A DNA stretch of 64,000 nt from Haloferula luteola (GCF_014201715.1 NZ_JACHFD010000008.1:164137-228136); one strand, 5' to 3'. Shown: positions 16,001-24,417, numbered from the stretch's first letter. Numbers and translations: made by a program. Notes: generated by a model not told the origin, from the letters alone.

Positions 16001-18825
16001 TCCCGGACCCGAAGCAGCAGGTCGCAGAAGCGATCGTTGTCGGCCAAGGTGATGCGCAGCGGCAGGGTGTTGACGAGGGTGCCGATGAGTTCTCCCGCCA
16101 CGGCGTGGTGGCGATTGGCGACGGGCACGGCCGTCACCAGATCGTTGCCGGCTCCATGGGCGCGCAGGGTGAGCATCCATGCCGCGAGCCGGACCATGAA
16201 GGGAGTCGCACCGTGGGCGCGGGCCACGGCAGCGACGGCGGATTCGAGGGTTGCAGGAAGGGGGGCGGAAACGACATCGCCCTGCCAAGATGGCTTGGTT
16301 GGGCGGGGGAAGTCGGTGGCAAGTTCGAGCTTCCCGGAATGACCGGATAGGGAGCGTTTCCAATAGTCAATCTGGTGGTCGATGGTGCCGCTATCGAGGC
16401 GTTGGCGTTGCCAAGCCGCGTAGTCGATGAAGTCGGGCCCAAGGGGTTTGGCAGGAGGATCGATCCCCCTACGGTAGGCTTCGTAGAAGTGGGCGAGTTG
16501 CTGGGCGATCACGCGCATCGACCAGCCATCGACCACGATGTGATGGCCGCAAAAGGCGAGGACATGGTGGTCGTGCCGGCAAGCAATGATGCCGGCGCGT
16601 GCAGGAGGTTCGCGGTCCAAGTGGAAGGGTTGGCGGGCCCAGCTGGGTAGGAGCACGTCAGGGTCTCCGTCGAGGATTTCCAACGGAGAGGGAGGACCGA
16701 GATGCATGCCCGAGTCCGTGTGCCGGGTTCGAAGAATGGGGTGATCGGAGAGCAGCCGTTGCCAAGATTTCTCCATCGCTTCCAGGTCGATGGGCCCATG
16801 GAGGTCGATGGCCCCAAAAACGTGGTAGGCAGGGCTTTCTGGCTCCAGCCGATGGAGGAAGGCCATGCGCTCTTGGGAGTGGCTGATGTTTCCGCTGGCG
16901 AGTCCTGAACCGATCTCGATGGGGAGCTCCGTGAGGTGGGGATGAAGGGGGAGTTGTTCGGCGAGGGCGATGAGACTTGGGGCTCGGAATAGGGCGGCGA
17001 GATCGAACGAGACTCCGGTTTGCCGATGGAGTAGGGCGGCGAATCGCGTTGCTTCGATGGAGCTGACCGCCAGGCTCGAGAGGTCGTCGTGGGGTCGGGC
17101 ATCGTCTCGATGGGTGGCCTGCCGGAGGGCCTGCAGCACTTGTTCAAGCCGGTCTCGCTGATCGTCAGGAATGGTAGGGAGTGGATCGGTGGCACTGTCA
17201 TGCAGCAGTGGCAGGGACCCTTCGAGAAAGGCATCGCGGGTCGCTTGGCGTCGGATTTTTCCACTGGTGGTGCGGGGGAGAAGTCCTGGGCGGACGATGA
17301 GCACGCGATCGATGGAGACCCCGGTGTGATGGGTGACTTGTCCGGCGAGGGCATGGGGGTCAAGTTCACGACCTTCGACGGCAAGGATGACCCTTTCGCC
17401 CTCACCGGAATCCTGCCCGAAAGCGGCGGCAGCGGTGATGCGTGGATTGAGGGTGGCCGCAGCGTCTTCAAGGTCCTCCGGGGCAATGTTGCGGCCTTCC
17501 CGGATGATGAGATCCTTGAGGCGGCCGACGACGAAAAGCTCGCCCTCTTCGAGGAACCCGAGGTCGCCGGTGCGCAGCCATCCGTCGACCCAGGTGTGTG
17601 AGGTCAGTTCGGGCTGCTGCCAGTAGCCGCCCGCCAGCGAGGGGGAAGAGACTTCGATTTCTCCGGTGGTTCCTTCGTTCAATGGGAGGTGGGTCGTGGG
17701 GTCGACAACCCGGACCTGGGTCCCGGGAAGGGGCGCCCCACAGGAGATCTGTTGCGGATCACGGCTGGAACATTTCCACGAGCCGGGCGACACGACTGGT
17801 CGGGAAGTGACGACCAGGGTGGCCTCGGCCAGCCCGTAGCCCGGGCAGAAGGCTCGGGAATCGAAGCCGCAGGGTTCGAATCGTCGGGCAAAGCGTTGGA
17901 GGGTTTCGCGGCGGATGCGTTCGGCGCCTGTGGGCGCAAATTTCCAGGAGGAAAGATCGAGTTGAGCGAGTTCGTCATCGGTGACCGCTCGCACGCACCA
18001 ATCGAAGGCAAAATTGGGCCCTCCGCTCATTTCAGCCCGGTATCGGTGGATGGCTCGAAGCCAGCGAGCGGGACGCTGGACAAAGGCGTCCGGCGAAAAG
18101 GTGATCAATGGGATGCCGGCGTGGAGGGCATAGAGCAATTTGAGCACGAGGCCCATGTCGTGGTAGGGCGGAAGCCAGCTGAGGACCGAGCGAAAGCGAA
18201 CGTCCCCGGCGTGGCGGTGAAAGGCGGCAAGCTGTTCCTGAAGGGCCTCAGCGGTGAGGATTACTCCCTTGGGTGCGGAGGTGGAGCCGGAGGTGTATTG
18301 CAGCAAGCAGGGGCCAGTGGAAGAGACCGGGTCGAAGTGAGAATCGACGACTGAGGAGGGGGAAAGGAATTCGAGTCCGTCGACCGTGCGGAGGGGGATC
18401 TCGCCGAGGGCGAGGGTGGCTTGGCAATCGTGCCGGACGGCCTCCAATCGTGCCCGGTGGCGGCTGCCTTGAGGTGGATAGGCGGGGACGGCAATGGCAC
18501 CGGCCATCCAACTGCCCAGCAATGAGCTGAGGAAATCGGGTCCAGGAGGGGCGGTGATGAGGACCGGCTGACCGGAGAGGCGTCGTTCGGTGAGTGCCGC
18601 TGCCATGCTCATGGCACGGCGCGCGAGGTCCTTCCAGGAGACGAGAGATTCTGCACTTTCGCCATCGGTCAAATGGCAGGTAGCGGGGACGTCCGGAACG
18701 GTTGCGGCGCGCCGGATCAGGAGTCGCGACCAGGTTTCTCCGCAGGTTGCGGGAGGGACATCAGGGAGGGTGGAAGGGTCAAACATTGAAGCACTTTCGT
18801 CCTGGGTGAAGACGACGTCGGGCAT
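13009..18825 (-). CDS. FAAL-NRPS: predicted N-acylglycine synthetase
   Basis: 1938 residues. Domain order: fatty-acyl-AMP ligase (about 30-535; A3 core QYTSGSTSAPKGV, PYHDMG, SGGPNFAFD, GYGLAEATL); acyl carrier (555-625, Ser589 in LAVSSIEA); condensation (645-1065, HHIVVDG at 761-767); adenylation (1085-1565, YTSGSTGRPKGV, NLYGPTETT, Lys1556); peptidyl carrier (1585-1650, GGHSLLA, Ser1613); thioesterase (1670-1935). The adenylation pocket residues read D-I-L-Q-L-G-L-I-W-K, which I recall as the standard glycine code. It should therefore activate a fatty acid, condense it with glycine and release an N-acylglycine or a derivative. In the thioesterase the nucleophile motif is GFCFGG (Cys1742, not Ser), the acid position appears to be Glu1769 and the His is 1909. 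The start may instead be the ATG at 18786. No tailoring, transport or phosphopantetheinyl transferase gene is adjacent. Confidence 0.92.
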   Translation of the reverse strand: MPDVVFTQDESASMFDPSTLPDVPPATCGETWSRLLIRRAATVPDVPATCHLTDGESAESLVSWKDLARRAMSMAAALTERRLSGQPVLITAPPGPDFLSSLLGSWMAGAIAVPAYPPQGSRHRARLEAVRHDCQATLALGEIPLRTVDGLEFLSPSSVVDSHFDPVSSTGPCLLQYTSGSTSAPKGVILTAEALQEQLAAFHRHAGDVRFRSVLSWLPPYHDMGLVLKLLYALHAGIPLITFSPDAFVQRPARWLRAIHRYRAEMSGGPNFAFDWCVRAVTDDELAQLDLSSWKFAPTGAERIRRETLQRFARRFEPCGFDSRAFCPGYGLAEATLVVTSRPVVSPGSWKCSSRDPQQISCGAPLPGTQVRVVDPTTHLPLNEGTTGEIEVSSPSLAGGYWQQPELTSHTWVDGWLRTGDLGFLEEGELFVVGRLKDLIIREGRNIAPEDLEDAAATLNPRITAAAAFGQDSGEGERVILAVEGRELDPHALAGQVTHHTGVSIDRVLIVRPGLLPRTTSGKIRRQATRDAFLEGSLPLLHDSATDPLPTIPDDQRDRLEQVLQALRQATHRDDARPHDDLSSLAVSSIEATRFAALLHRQTGVSFDLAALFRAPSLIALAEQLPLHPHLTELPIEIGSGLASGNISHSQERMAFLHRLEPESPAYHVFGAIDLHGPIDLEAMEKSWQRLLSDHPILRTRHTDSGMHLGPPSPLEILDGDPDVLLPSWARQPFHLDREPPARAGIIACRHDHHVLAFCGHHIVVDGWSMRVIAQQLAHFYEAYRRGIDPPAKPLGPDFIDYAAWQRQRLDSGTIDHQIDYWKRSLSGHSGKLELATDFPRPTKPSWQGDVVSAPLPATLESAVAAVARAHGATPFMVRLAAWMLTLRAHGAGNDLVTAVPVANRHHAVAGELIGTLVNTLPLRITLADNDRFCDLLLRVREATFAMQAHQEAPFEKIIEAVQPERSRDRAPIAQILFDHQEYPLPLSWTPELTASPRPLHRGAVQFDLAMVSLQWPDCTQLFLEFRQDLFRRQTAQALLDRYLVLLEAACESPNAPAQPFAALTSADRQQLEILSHGPQRPHFTHTHALELIGATIARQPDAIAITTPGAHRLYRQIGARSASLATHLHRHGVQAGDRVALLIERTSDLPCVLLAVWKCGAAYVPLDPSNPPERLRLILEDQAPLLTLVSPGLESYLPLGTQAFPLLPAHFETPPDPAESFPKLSPEDPAYLLYTSGSTGRPKGVVIPHRALANFLLSMAETPGMTSGETLLAVTTVSFDISGLELFLPLVAGGTIDLVDSTTARNPSALRQRFQAADPDLMQATPATWRMLLDDGWSGSPKLRLLCGGEALDRPLADRLRPRVAAMWNLYGPTETTIWSTLWAVPPISHPAPIRIGTPIANTTLRIVSTDHQVCPPGVPGELLIGGAGLAIGYWQRPELTAERFITLDHQRFYRTGDLARWTHNGSLECLGRTDAQIKIRGFRVELGEIDAALLDHPNVQEAATVWTDDRLIAWFRSSSPIADLHDHLRRRLPDYMVPSRLLPLENFPLTPSGKIDRNRLATLPIPAADAAPDRRGTADPLLQELTRLWAETLGVPEVGPDDDFFALGGHSLLAARLATVTAERTGLSVPLDWLFDQPTPAGMAARWRSHSAPDLERPRPIPLARGRGGPPLFWIHTLVDGGMGLLPYREAALQLADLTDSYGMAEGSASFSSLRDLAAAHVESLRSLQPKGPYRLAGFCFGGNLAAEIACQLEDQGESIELLLLLEASPPQSSWHRDWWRNPTHWTRLLQRFPRRLWSLAQRDLDTVGRRIKMKQRAASSKVDSLVHRTQDIPDLRGVLDLDLLDEPSRQRALRHWEALHRHPHRLPSHGRLVLIRALDEGWLPRDPQLGWTATMPLEIHQVSGRHEEFLRHQSAGEVAAVLRKILSTPPKSGAQ

Positions 18826-18942
18826 GCTGGAGGACCGCCACGCGGTGTGGCAATCTCCCAGTCGAGAAGCGGAGGGGAATCTAGGCCTGAGAGTCGGGAC
18901 GTGGCTTGCGTGGGTGCAAATCCTCCGAGGAACTTCCTGAAT

Positions 18943-18978
18943 GCAAAAATGCCGCCGCCTCTCGAAGGAAGCGGCGGC
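18943..18978 (-). terminator. Rho-independent terminator of serA
   Basis: Stem GCCGCCGC (18951-18958) with GCGGCGGC (18971-18978). On the minus strand a T-rich run (complement of GCAAAAAT, 18943-18950) follows. It lies 45 bp past the serA stop at 19023. Confidence 0.8.
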
Positions 18979-19022
18979 GGCGAAGATCGCAAGATCCCGT
19001 GTGAGGAATCGTGGAGGAGAAT

Positions 19023-20627
19023 TTAGAGCGAAACTCCGGTCGCCAAGGTCACGCCGGGGATGGCGCGAATGGCGGACATGAGGTCGCCATCGGCCGGAGC
19101 ATCCAGTTCGATGACCGAGAGGGCGTTGCCGCCGGACTTGTCGCGTCCGAGGGACAGGTTTGCGATGTTTTGTCCGTGCTGGCCGAGCAAGGTGCCGACG
19201 GCACCCACGATGCCGGGGCGGTCGTCGTTGCGCACGATGAGCAGATGGCCGGTGATGGGGACGTCGACGAACAGGCGGTCGATTTCGACGATGCGCGGGC
19301 TGCGGCCGATGATCGTACCGGCAATCCGGAATTTCTGATCGCCCTTGCGAAGTTCGACGACCAGCAAGTCGTTGAATTCGGTCTGGGCGTTGATGGTCGA
19401 CTCGACGAGATCGAGGCCCATGGCCTTGGCGACGGCGGGGGCGTTGACCAGATTGACTTGGCCGTCCTGGCGTGACTGCTCCAGGAGTCGGTAGAGGGCG
19501 GTGCGGGAAACCAAGCCGGTGTCCTTGCCGGCGAGGTCCCCGTGGTAGGAGACCCGCAGGGAGTCGGCATTGTCCGGACCGAGCTTCGCGAGAAGGGCCC
19601 CGAGGGCTGCGGCCAGATCGAGGTAGGGTCCCAGCTCGCGCAAGGCTGTCGCATCGAGCGAGGGCATGTTGATCGCATTGCGAATCTCGCCAGTGGCGAG
19701 GAAGTCGCGAATTTGAATGGCCACTTCGATGCCTACGTTCTCTTGGGCCTCGTTGGTGGAGGCACCGAGGTGGGGCGTGAAGGTGACGTGTTTGCCGAGA
19801 GAAAACAGCGGGTGATCCGCAGGCGGGGGCTCGACTTCGAACACGTCGAGCGCGCAGCCGGCGATGTGGCCAGAGTCGATGGCGGCCTTAAGGGCGGCTT
19901 CATCGATGAGTCCGCCGCGGGCGCAGTTCACGACGATGGCTCCTGGATTCATTAGGGCGAGGCGTTGCTCGTTGAGGAGATGCTGGGTGGACTCGGTCAA
20001 GGGCACGTGGAGGGTGACCACGTCGGCGCCGTTGAGAGCGGCGTCAGGGGATTCGGCAAGGGTGACCTTCAACTCCCGGGCGCGGCTTTCTGTGAGGAAT
20101 GGGTCGTAGGCGACGACTTCCATGTTGAAGGCTTGAGCGCGCTTGGCGAATTCGGAACCGATGCGACCCATGCCGATCACGGCGAGGCGTTTGCCGTTGA
20201 GTTCGATGCCCTGGAAGGCCTTGCGGGCGGCCTTGAAGTCCCCGGCAAGCACGCCGGCGTGAGCCGGGCCAATGTTGCGGGCGCAGGAAAGCATCAGAGT
20301 GAAGGCGTGTTCTGCGGTGGAGATCGTGTTCCCCGTGGGGGTGTTCATCACGATCACTCCGTGGTCGGTGGCGGCCTGACGGTCGATGTTGTCGACGCCG
20401 ACGCCGGCGCGGCCGACAGCCTTCAGTTTCGTCGCCGCGGCCAAGACCTCGGCGGTGACTTTGGTTTGGGAGCGGACCACGAGGGCGTCGTAGTCGCCGA
20501 TGATTTTGAGGAACTCCTCGGGAGGGAGACCGGTATGGACGTCGACCTCGATGCCGGGAGCGGCGGCAAGGGCTTCAACCCCCTTGTCCGAGATCGGATC
20601 TGAAACGAGCACGCGAAAGTTAGCCAT
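19023..20627 (-). CDS. serA: D-3-phosphoglycerate dehydrogenase
   Basis: 534 residues from the ATG at 20627 (MANFRVLVSD). It catalyses the first step of serine synthesis, 3-phosphoglycerate to 3-phosphohydroxypyruvate, with NAD, in the cytosol. Visible features: substrate-binding N-domain; Rossmann motif GMGRIGSEF (about 147-155); the ARGGLID segment carrying the catalytic Arg; and the catalytic His in FTPHLGAST (about 283). An intervening (ASB) domain spans about 320-450 and an ACT domain lies at the end (LLIVRNDDRPGIVGAVG, about 458 onward). The length fits the long, allosteric type I enzyme. The ACT domain suggests serine feedback, and the structured leader upstream suggests additional control. 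Confidence 0.97.
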   Translation of the reverse strand: MANFRVLVSDPISDKGVEALAAAPGIEVDVHTGLPPEEFLKIIGDYDALVVRSQTKVTAEVLAAATKLKAVGRAGVGVDNIDRQAATDHGVIVMNTPTGNTISTAEHAFTLMLSCARNIGPAHAGVLAGDFKAARKAFQGIELNGKRLAVIGMGRIGSEFAKRAQAFNMEVVAYDPFLTESRARELKVTLAESPDAALNGADVVTLHVPLTESTQHLLNEQRLALMNPGAIVVNCARGGLIDEAALKAAIDSGHIAGCALDVFEVEPPPADHPLFSLGKHVTFTPHLGASTNEAQENVGIEVAIQIRDFLATGEIRNAINMPSLDATALRELGPYLDLAAALGALLAKLGPDNADSLRVSYHGDLAGKDTGLVSRTALYRLLEQSRQDGQVNLVNAPAVAKAMGLDLVESTINAQTEFNDLLVVELRKGDQKFRIAGTIIGRSPRIVEIDRLFVDVPITGHLLIVRNDDRPGIVGAVGTLLGQHGQNIANLSLGRDKSGGNALSVIELDAPADGDLMSAIRAIPGVTLATGVSL

Positions 20628-20845
20628 GGCGAGCCGCTCATAAGGGTCTGCTCGCCAGTACGCAAGCGTCCCGCCGAGGATTTCTGCCGCGGCGGGACGG
20701 GAATCAAGCAACCGAATTCCGGAGACCGGGCCATCGCCCGGCTCTTCCTCACCGCCCTGATCCTGGGTTTGCATGGGAGTCCCCGATGAGGGGGAAGTTT
20801 CCCTTGGCGGTATGGAACGAGCCGGCGCGATGACGGTTCCATGCA
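20628..20845 (-). promoter_or_regulatory. Structured 5' leader of serA, riboswitch-like
   Basis: The 218 nt before serA fold into at least five stems. From the 5' end on the minus strand they are: 20836-20842 with 20812-20818 (7 bp); directly adjacent, 20806-20811 with 20751-20756 (6 bp), enclosing two small hairpins that compete for the same G run (20790-20795); 20736-20741 with 20726-20731 (6 bp, 4-nt loop); and 20690-20698 with 20668-20676 (9 bp), ending about 40 nt before the serA ATG. It matches no riboswitch class I can recall. An alternative, less likely, is an N-terminal extension of SerA from TTG at 20846. Confidence 0.45.
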
Positions 20846-20854
20846 ATTAACGCG

Positions 20855-20885
20855 GTAAATACATTGCGTATTCTCAGTGTATGCG
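20855..20885 (-). promoter_or_regulatory. AT-rich promoter/operator candidate for serA
   Basis: An A/T-rich island in GC-rich surroundings with nested inverted repeats: AATAC/GTATT and ATACA/TGTAT within 20859-20883. It sits just upstream of the structured leader, where the serA promoter should be. No clean -35/-10 pair can be assigned. Confidence 0.3.
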
Positions 20886-20901
20886 CAAGGTAAATTCTTT
20901 T

Positions 20902-22227
20902 TCAGGTCGCATCGGGCTTAGGGATTTCACGCAAGATGGTTTTGGAATCGACGAATTCGAGGATTCCGGCGCGGCCCAACTCGCGTCCCCAGCCGCTTTC
21001 GCGGGTCCCTCCAAAGGGAAGGCGGGGATCGGAAACCACTTGGGCGTTGATGCCGACGGTGCCGGCCTTGAGTTGGCGGGCGACGCGATGGGCGAGGTCG
21101 AGATCCTCGGTGAAAACCGCAGCGCCGAGACCGAAGTGGGTGGCGTTGGCGAGTTCGATACCGTCGGACGCCCCATGAACGCGGGAAATGGCTGCCACCG
21201 GCCCGAAAGTTTCCTCGTCGAAGAGCGGCGTGCCGCGGCGAACTCCTGCGACCAAGGTGGCGGGATACCAGGGCCCGGGCTGCTGAGGGATTTTCCCGCC
21301 GAGAATGAGGCGGGCGGAGGTGGCGAGTCCGCGCTGGACCTGATCGTGAAGGGTATCCCGCAAGTCGGTGCGAGCGAGCGGTCCGAGTCGGGTGTTGGGA
21401 TCGAGAGGGTCCGCCATTTCGTATTGCGAGAGTTCATGGCGGAGGAGTTCCACAAATGCGTCGTGGACGGGTGCGGCGACGATGAGGCGTTTGGCGGCGA
21501 TGCAGCTTTGCCCGTTGTTGATCATGCGGGCCTTGGCGCAGGTGGCCGCGGCGTGGGCGATATCGGCGTCTTCGAGAATGAGGTAGGGATCGCTGCCACC
21601 AAGTTCGAGAACGCACTTTTTCAGGTGCTGGCCGCAAGCTGCTGCGAGCTGGCGACCGGCCTGGGTGCTACCGGTGAAGGTGACTGCTGCCGTGCGGGGG
21701 TCGGCAATGAGCTCGGCGACCTCCTTGCCGGGAAGGGTGACGTGGACCAGCAAATCATCTCGGCCCGTGGCCTGGGTGATGATTCGCTCGATGGCGGCGG
21801 CACAGCCGGGCACATTTGAGGCGTGTTTGAGGAGGATGCGGTTGCCGGCAGCGAGGGCGGGAGCGGCAAAGCGAAAGACCTGCCAGAAGGGGAAATTCCA
21901 TGGCATCACCGCGAGAACGATGCCCATGGGGGCATGGGTGACAAAGGACTCGGCGCGGCCGGTTTCTAGAGTTTCATCGGCCAGAAATGCTTCGGCATGG
22001 TCGGCATAGTAGCGACAGACCCAGGCGCATTTTTCGGCTTCCGAACGTCCTTGGGAAACGGGCTTGCCCATTTCCTGAGCCATCAGTTGAGCGAGAGAAT
22101 CGGCCTCGGCCACCAATTGGTCGGCGATGGCCCGGAGCGCGGCCGTGCGATCCTGGAGGCCCGTCAGGCAGGAATCGGGGAGGGGCGTGGCGAGGCGATC
22201 AATAGCGTGTTCGAGCGAGGGTTTCAT
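20902..22227 (-). CDS. NAD(P)-dependent aldehyde dehydrogenase (succinate-semialdehyde type)
   Basis: 441 residues of the ALDH superfamily, closest by motifs to the short GabD/Sad (YneI) group. Visible: PWNFPFWQVFR (about 109-119); nucleotide-binding FTGSTQAGRQ (about 180-189); catalytic Glu in LELGGSDPY (about 203); and catalytic Cys in NNGQSCIAAKR (about 237). The C-terminal LPFGGTRESGWGRELG is canonical. The N-terminus is about 15-20 residues shorter than usual, which is compatible with activity. A likely reaction is succinic or another small aldehyde to its acid. No GABA or putrescine genes are adjacent, so the substrate is inferred from the family only. The upstream neighbour ends 9 bp before its start and may share a transcript. 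Confidence 0.9.
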   Translation of the reverse strand: MKPSLEHAIDRLATPLPDSCLTGLQDRTAALRAIADQLVAEADSLAQLMAQEMGKPVSQGRSEAEKCAWVCRYYADHAEAFLADETLETGRAESFVTHAPMGIVLAVMPWNFPFWQVFRFAAPALAAGNRILLKHASNVPGCAAAIERIITQATGRDDLLVHVTLPGKEVAELIADPRTAAVTFTGSTQAGRQLAAACGQHLKKCVLELGGSDPYLILEDADIAHAAATCAKARMINNGQSCIAAKRLIVAAPVHDAFVELLRHELSQYEMADPLDPNTRLGPLARTDLRDTLHDQVQRGLATSARLILGGKIPQQPGPWYPATLVAGVRRGTPLFDEETFGPVAAISRVHGASDGIELANATHFGLGAAVFTEDLDLAHRVARQLKAGTVGINAQVVSDPRLPFGGTRESGWGRELGRAGILEFVDSKTILREIPKPDAT

Positions 22228-22236
22228 GGGGTAGTT

Positions 22237-22722
22237 TCACCCGGATTGCGGGGAAATTCCATCGGGGATCCTGTCTTCTTCCTGGGCTCGGTCCCGGGCC
22301 TCGATTTCCATGGGGGCCGTCGCATAGCCGTGGTGGATGCATTCGCGAAGATAGCGCCGCATGAATGGTAGGTGGCCACCGAGTCGTTGGTATTGAAGGG
22401 TGTGAACCAGTTCGTGACGAAGCAGACGCGAATCCGGTGACACCGCGCAGATGCCTCTCCCCAAGCTCATTCCGGCGGCGCTCAGGATCGGAAATCCTAG
22501 CCTGCTGAAGGCATGGGCCATCGCAGAGGGAAGGGGAAGGGGCACTTCGTGGACGAATTGGACCCTCAAGTTTTCGGGAGCGTGGATGCCAAGCTGGCGA
22601 GCAAACGTTAGGGCCTCAGGAGGTAAGGGAGACCCGACTTTCAGCAATTGATGTTCCCTGAAGCGTGACCAGCAGGCGGCCAGGGGAGCCATCAGCACGG
22701 CGGCAAGGGAGGCCAGAAGCAT
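22237..22722 (-). CDS. Membrane-anchored metallopeptidase-like protein
   Basis: 161 residues from the ATG at 22722. An upstream in-frame GTG at 22794 is unlikely, because it lies inside the terminator of the neighbouring gene. The N-terminus is hydrophobic (MLLASLAAVLMAPLAACW), a signal anchor. The gluzincin-like motif HELVHTLQYQRLGG (about 104-117) is followed by MRRYLRE and the Glu of APMEIEARDRAQ (about 145-150). This is the layout of small DUF4157-like/eCIS-type metallopeptidases in which the third ligand is that Glu. The active site probably faces the periplasm. The substrate is unknown. It lies 9 bp upstream of the aldehyde dehydrogenase. Confidence 0.65.
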   Translation of the reverse strand: MLLASLAAVLMAPLAACWSRFREHQLLKVGSPLPPEALTFARQLGIHAPENLRVQFVHEVPLPLPSAMAHAFSRLGFPILSAAGMSLGRGICAVSPDSRLLRHELVHTLQYQRLGGHLPFMRRYLRECIHHGYATAPMEIEARDRAQEEDRIPDGISPQSG

Positions 22723-22778
22723 GAGCGCAATCTGCGCTGGAAAACAGGAAAGTGCGAATCCGGGTGAAGGATGACGAC

Positions 22779-22812
22779 AAAAAAACCGGCCCACTCAAGA
22801 GAGAAGGCCGGT
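22779..22812 (-). terminator. Rho-independent terminator of the choice-of-anchor I gene
   Basis: A 7-bp stem ACCGGCC/GGCCGGT (22785-22791 with 22806-22812) with a 14-nt loop. On the minus strand it is followed by at least six T (A run at 22779-22785). It lies 25 bp past the stop at 22837. Confidence 0.8.
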
Positions 22813-22836
22813 CGGAGGATCGGAGGTGTTCCGAGA

Positions 22837-24417
22837 TTATTCGGTCACAGAGATCTGATAGAGGGTGGTCGTCCCGCTGACCTCATTGGCAACGATCAAG
22901 AGAGGCTGCCCCGTCGGGCTGTCCTTTGCGGAAACGAAGTCGAGTCCTTCCGGACCGAGGTCTCCAGCGGCGCCGAAGTTTTCGAGGTGGTCCTCATCGA
23001 AGCTCACGGAGAAATCCCGGTTGAGGCCGAAGCCGGACATGGTGACGGAGTGCGGATTTGTGATGTCGAAGACGGCGATGCCGCTGAAGCGCTCAAGGGC
23101 GATAAAGGCGTAGGTGTGGCCATCGATTTCTCCGAGGGTCACCGTTTCGGGCTCAGGGCCTTTGGCATCGGAGCGGCTATCGAAGCTGTCGCTTTCGTCA
23201 TGGGCGCCGTTGAAGTCCTCTGGGTAGTGAGTGGCGATGTAAGTTTCCAGGAGGTCTCCGCTGTCGAACACCAGGGTGCCGTTCTCATCAAAAATCGAGA
23301 AGGAGCGGGTGCCAAAGCTGTAGAGTTCATCGTAATCCCCATCGCCATCAATGTCGCCTTCGGTGGTGATGGCGGCGAGGCGACCGAGGTGGGCATCGAG
23401 CTGGAGGGTTTCCGCCAAGGGGAAAGCGCTGGGGTCGAGGTTGAGGCTCTTGATGCGGGCTTCGTCGGTGTAGTCGCCCCATTCCCGGGCATCTCCCTCA
23501 TTGGCAGTGACGAAGTAGGTTTGGGTGCGGCGGCCGTCGCGTGCCCGGTAGGCGGCGATGCCATCGGGCATGAACAAACCTTGAATGGGCCAGTTGGCGA
23601 TGCGGATCGCATCGTCTTTGTCGGAGACATCGAGAGCATGTCCGAGTTTTGAGTGATCGATGGTGCCGAGTGGCAGCACCGCGGCGATGCGCCGCTCGGT
23701 CAGGTTGATCTTGATGACCGCATTGTTTTCCTGGCAGGTGACGAAGGCGTGTTGGCCGGAGATGGCGACGTATTCAGGTTCGAGATCTTGGGCAATGGTC
23801 GTGCCTTCGGGTCCACTGATGCGCACCCCTTCGACATCGTCGGCCGTGAGACCTCCAAAGGTGATTTCGCGATGATGATAGCGGTTTCCGCGAATGCGGA
23901 TGATCGAGATGGAGCCTTCGGGGTCGACGGCGTAGTCATCGGTGGGTTCACCCTCATTGGCGACCACGACCATGGTGCCGTTTTCGTTGAAGGTGAGCAT
24001 GTCGGGGAGATATCCGACTTCGACGGTGTCGAGGAGGTCTCCCTCTCCATTGAGAAACACGACGTGGCCGCGATCGGCTTTGGAGGGAGCTCCGACAGCC
24101 ACTGCGACCCGTGTGCGGTGCCCGCGAGAGAAGACGTCGACGCTGTTAGGGTTGCCGAGTTCGGAAAGATCGACGGAGCGAACCAAGCTCGGAGCGGTGG
24201 GGGTGGAGACGTCGAAGATATCGAGGGCGTCTGCGCTGCCGTTGACGACATACATTTGGTTGGTGGCGGAATCGAATTTCACAATTTCCGCAGCAGAAGC
24301 ATCGAACAGGCTGGCAGGATCGCCATTGCGAGCGGTGCCGAGGGGCTCCAGCGATAGTTCGGCGTAAGCACCCGCAACGAGAGAAGGAAGGATCAGAGGA
24401 AGGATCAGTCGGTTCAT
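22837..24417 (-). CDS. Choice-of-anchor I family beta-propeller protein
   Basis: 526 residues with a signal peptide (MNRLILPLILPSLVAGAYA). The body is a multi-bladed propeller of the choice-of-anchor I family: NQMYVVNGSADALDIFDVS (about 53-71), GYLPDMLTFNENGTMVVVANEGEP (about 137-160), FVTANEGDAREWGDY (about 312-326), DIDGDGDYDEL (about 356) and GPEGLDF near the end. These exported proteins are predicted phytase-like or phosphatase-like surface propellers; no biochemical role is certain. Unlike most members it ends without a recognisable anchor or PEP-CTERM tail, so it may be periplasmic or released. Own terminator, divergent from the ECF operon. Confidence 0.85.
   Translation of the reverse strand: MNRLILPLILPSLVAGAYAELSLEPLGTARNGDPASLFDASAAEIVKFDSATNQMYVVNGSADALDIFDVSTPTAPSLVRSVDLSELGNPNSVDVFSRGHRTRVAVAVGAPSKADRGHVVFLNGEGDLLDTVEVGYLPDMLTFNENGTMVVVANEGEPTDDYAVDPEGSISIIRIRGNRYHHREITFGGLTADDVEGVRISGPEGTTIAQDLEPEYVAISGQHAFVTCQENNAVIKINLTERRIAAVLPLGTIDHSKLGHALDVSDKDDAIRIANWPIQGLFMPDGIAAYRARDGRRTQTYFVTANEGDAREWGDYTDEARIKSLNLDPSAFPLAETLQLDAHLGRLAAITTEGDIDGDGDYDELYSFGTRSFSIFDENGTLVFDSGDLLETYIATHYPEDFNGAHDESDSFDSRSDAKGPEPETVTLGEIDGHTYAFIALERFSGIAVFDITNPHSVTMSGFGLNRDFSVSFDEDHLENFGAAGDLGPEGLDFVSAKDSPTGQPLLIVANEVSGTTTLYQISVTE

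Noticed and set aside
17865..17885. GGTTCGAATC resembling a tRNA T-loop
   Set aside because: It lies inside the FAAL coding sequence and no cloverleaf can be drawn around it.
20628..20846. N-terminal extension of SerA from a TTG at 20846
   Set aside because: The encoded 73 residues do not resemble SerA and the DNA folds into strong stems; ATG 20627 starts exactly at the conserved N-terminus.
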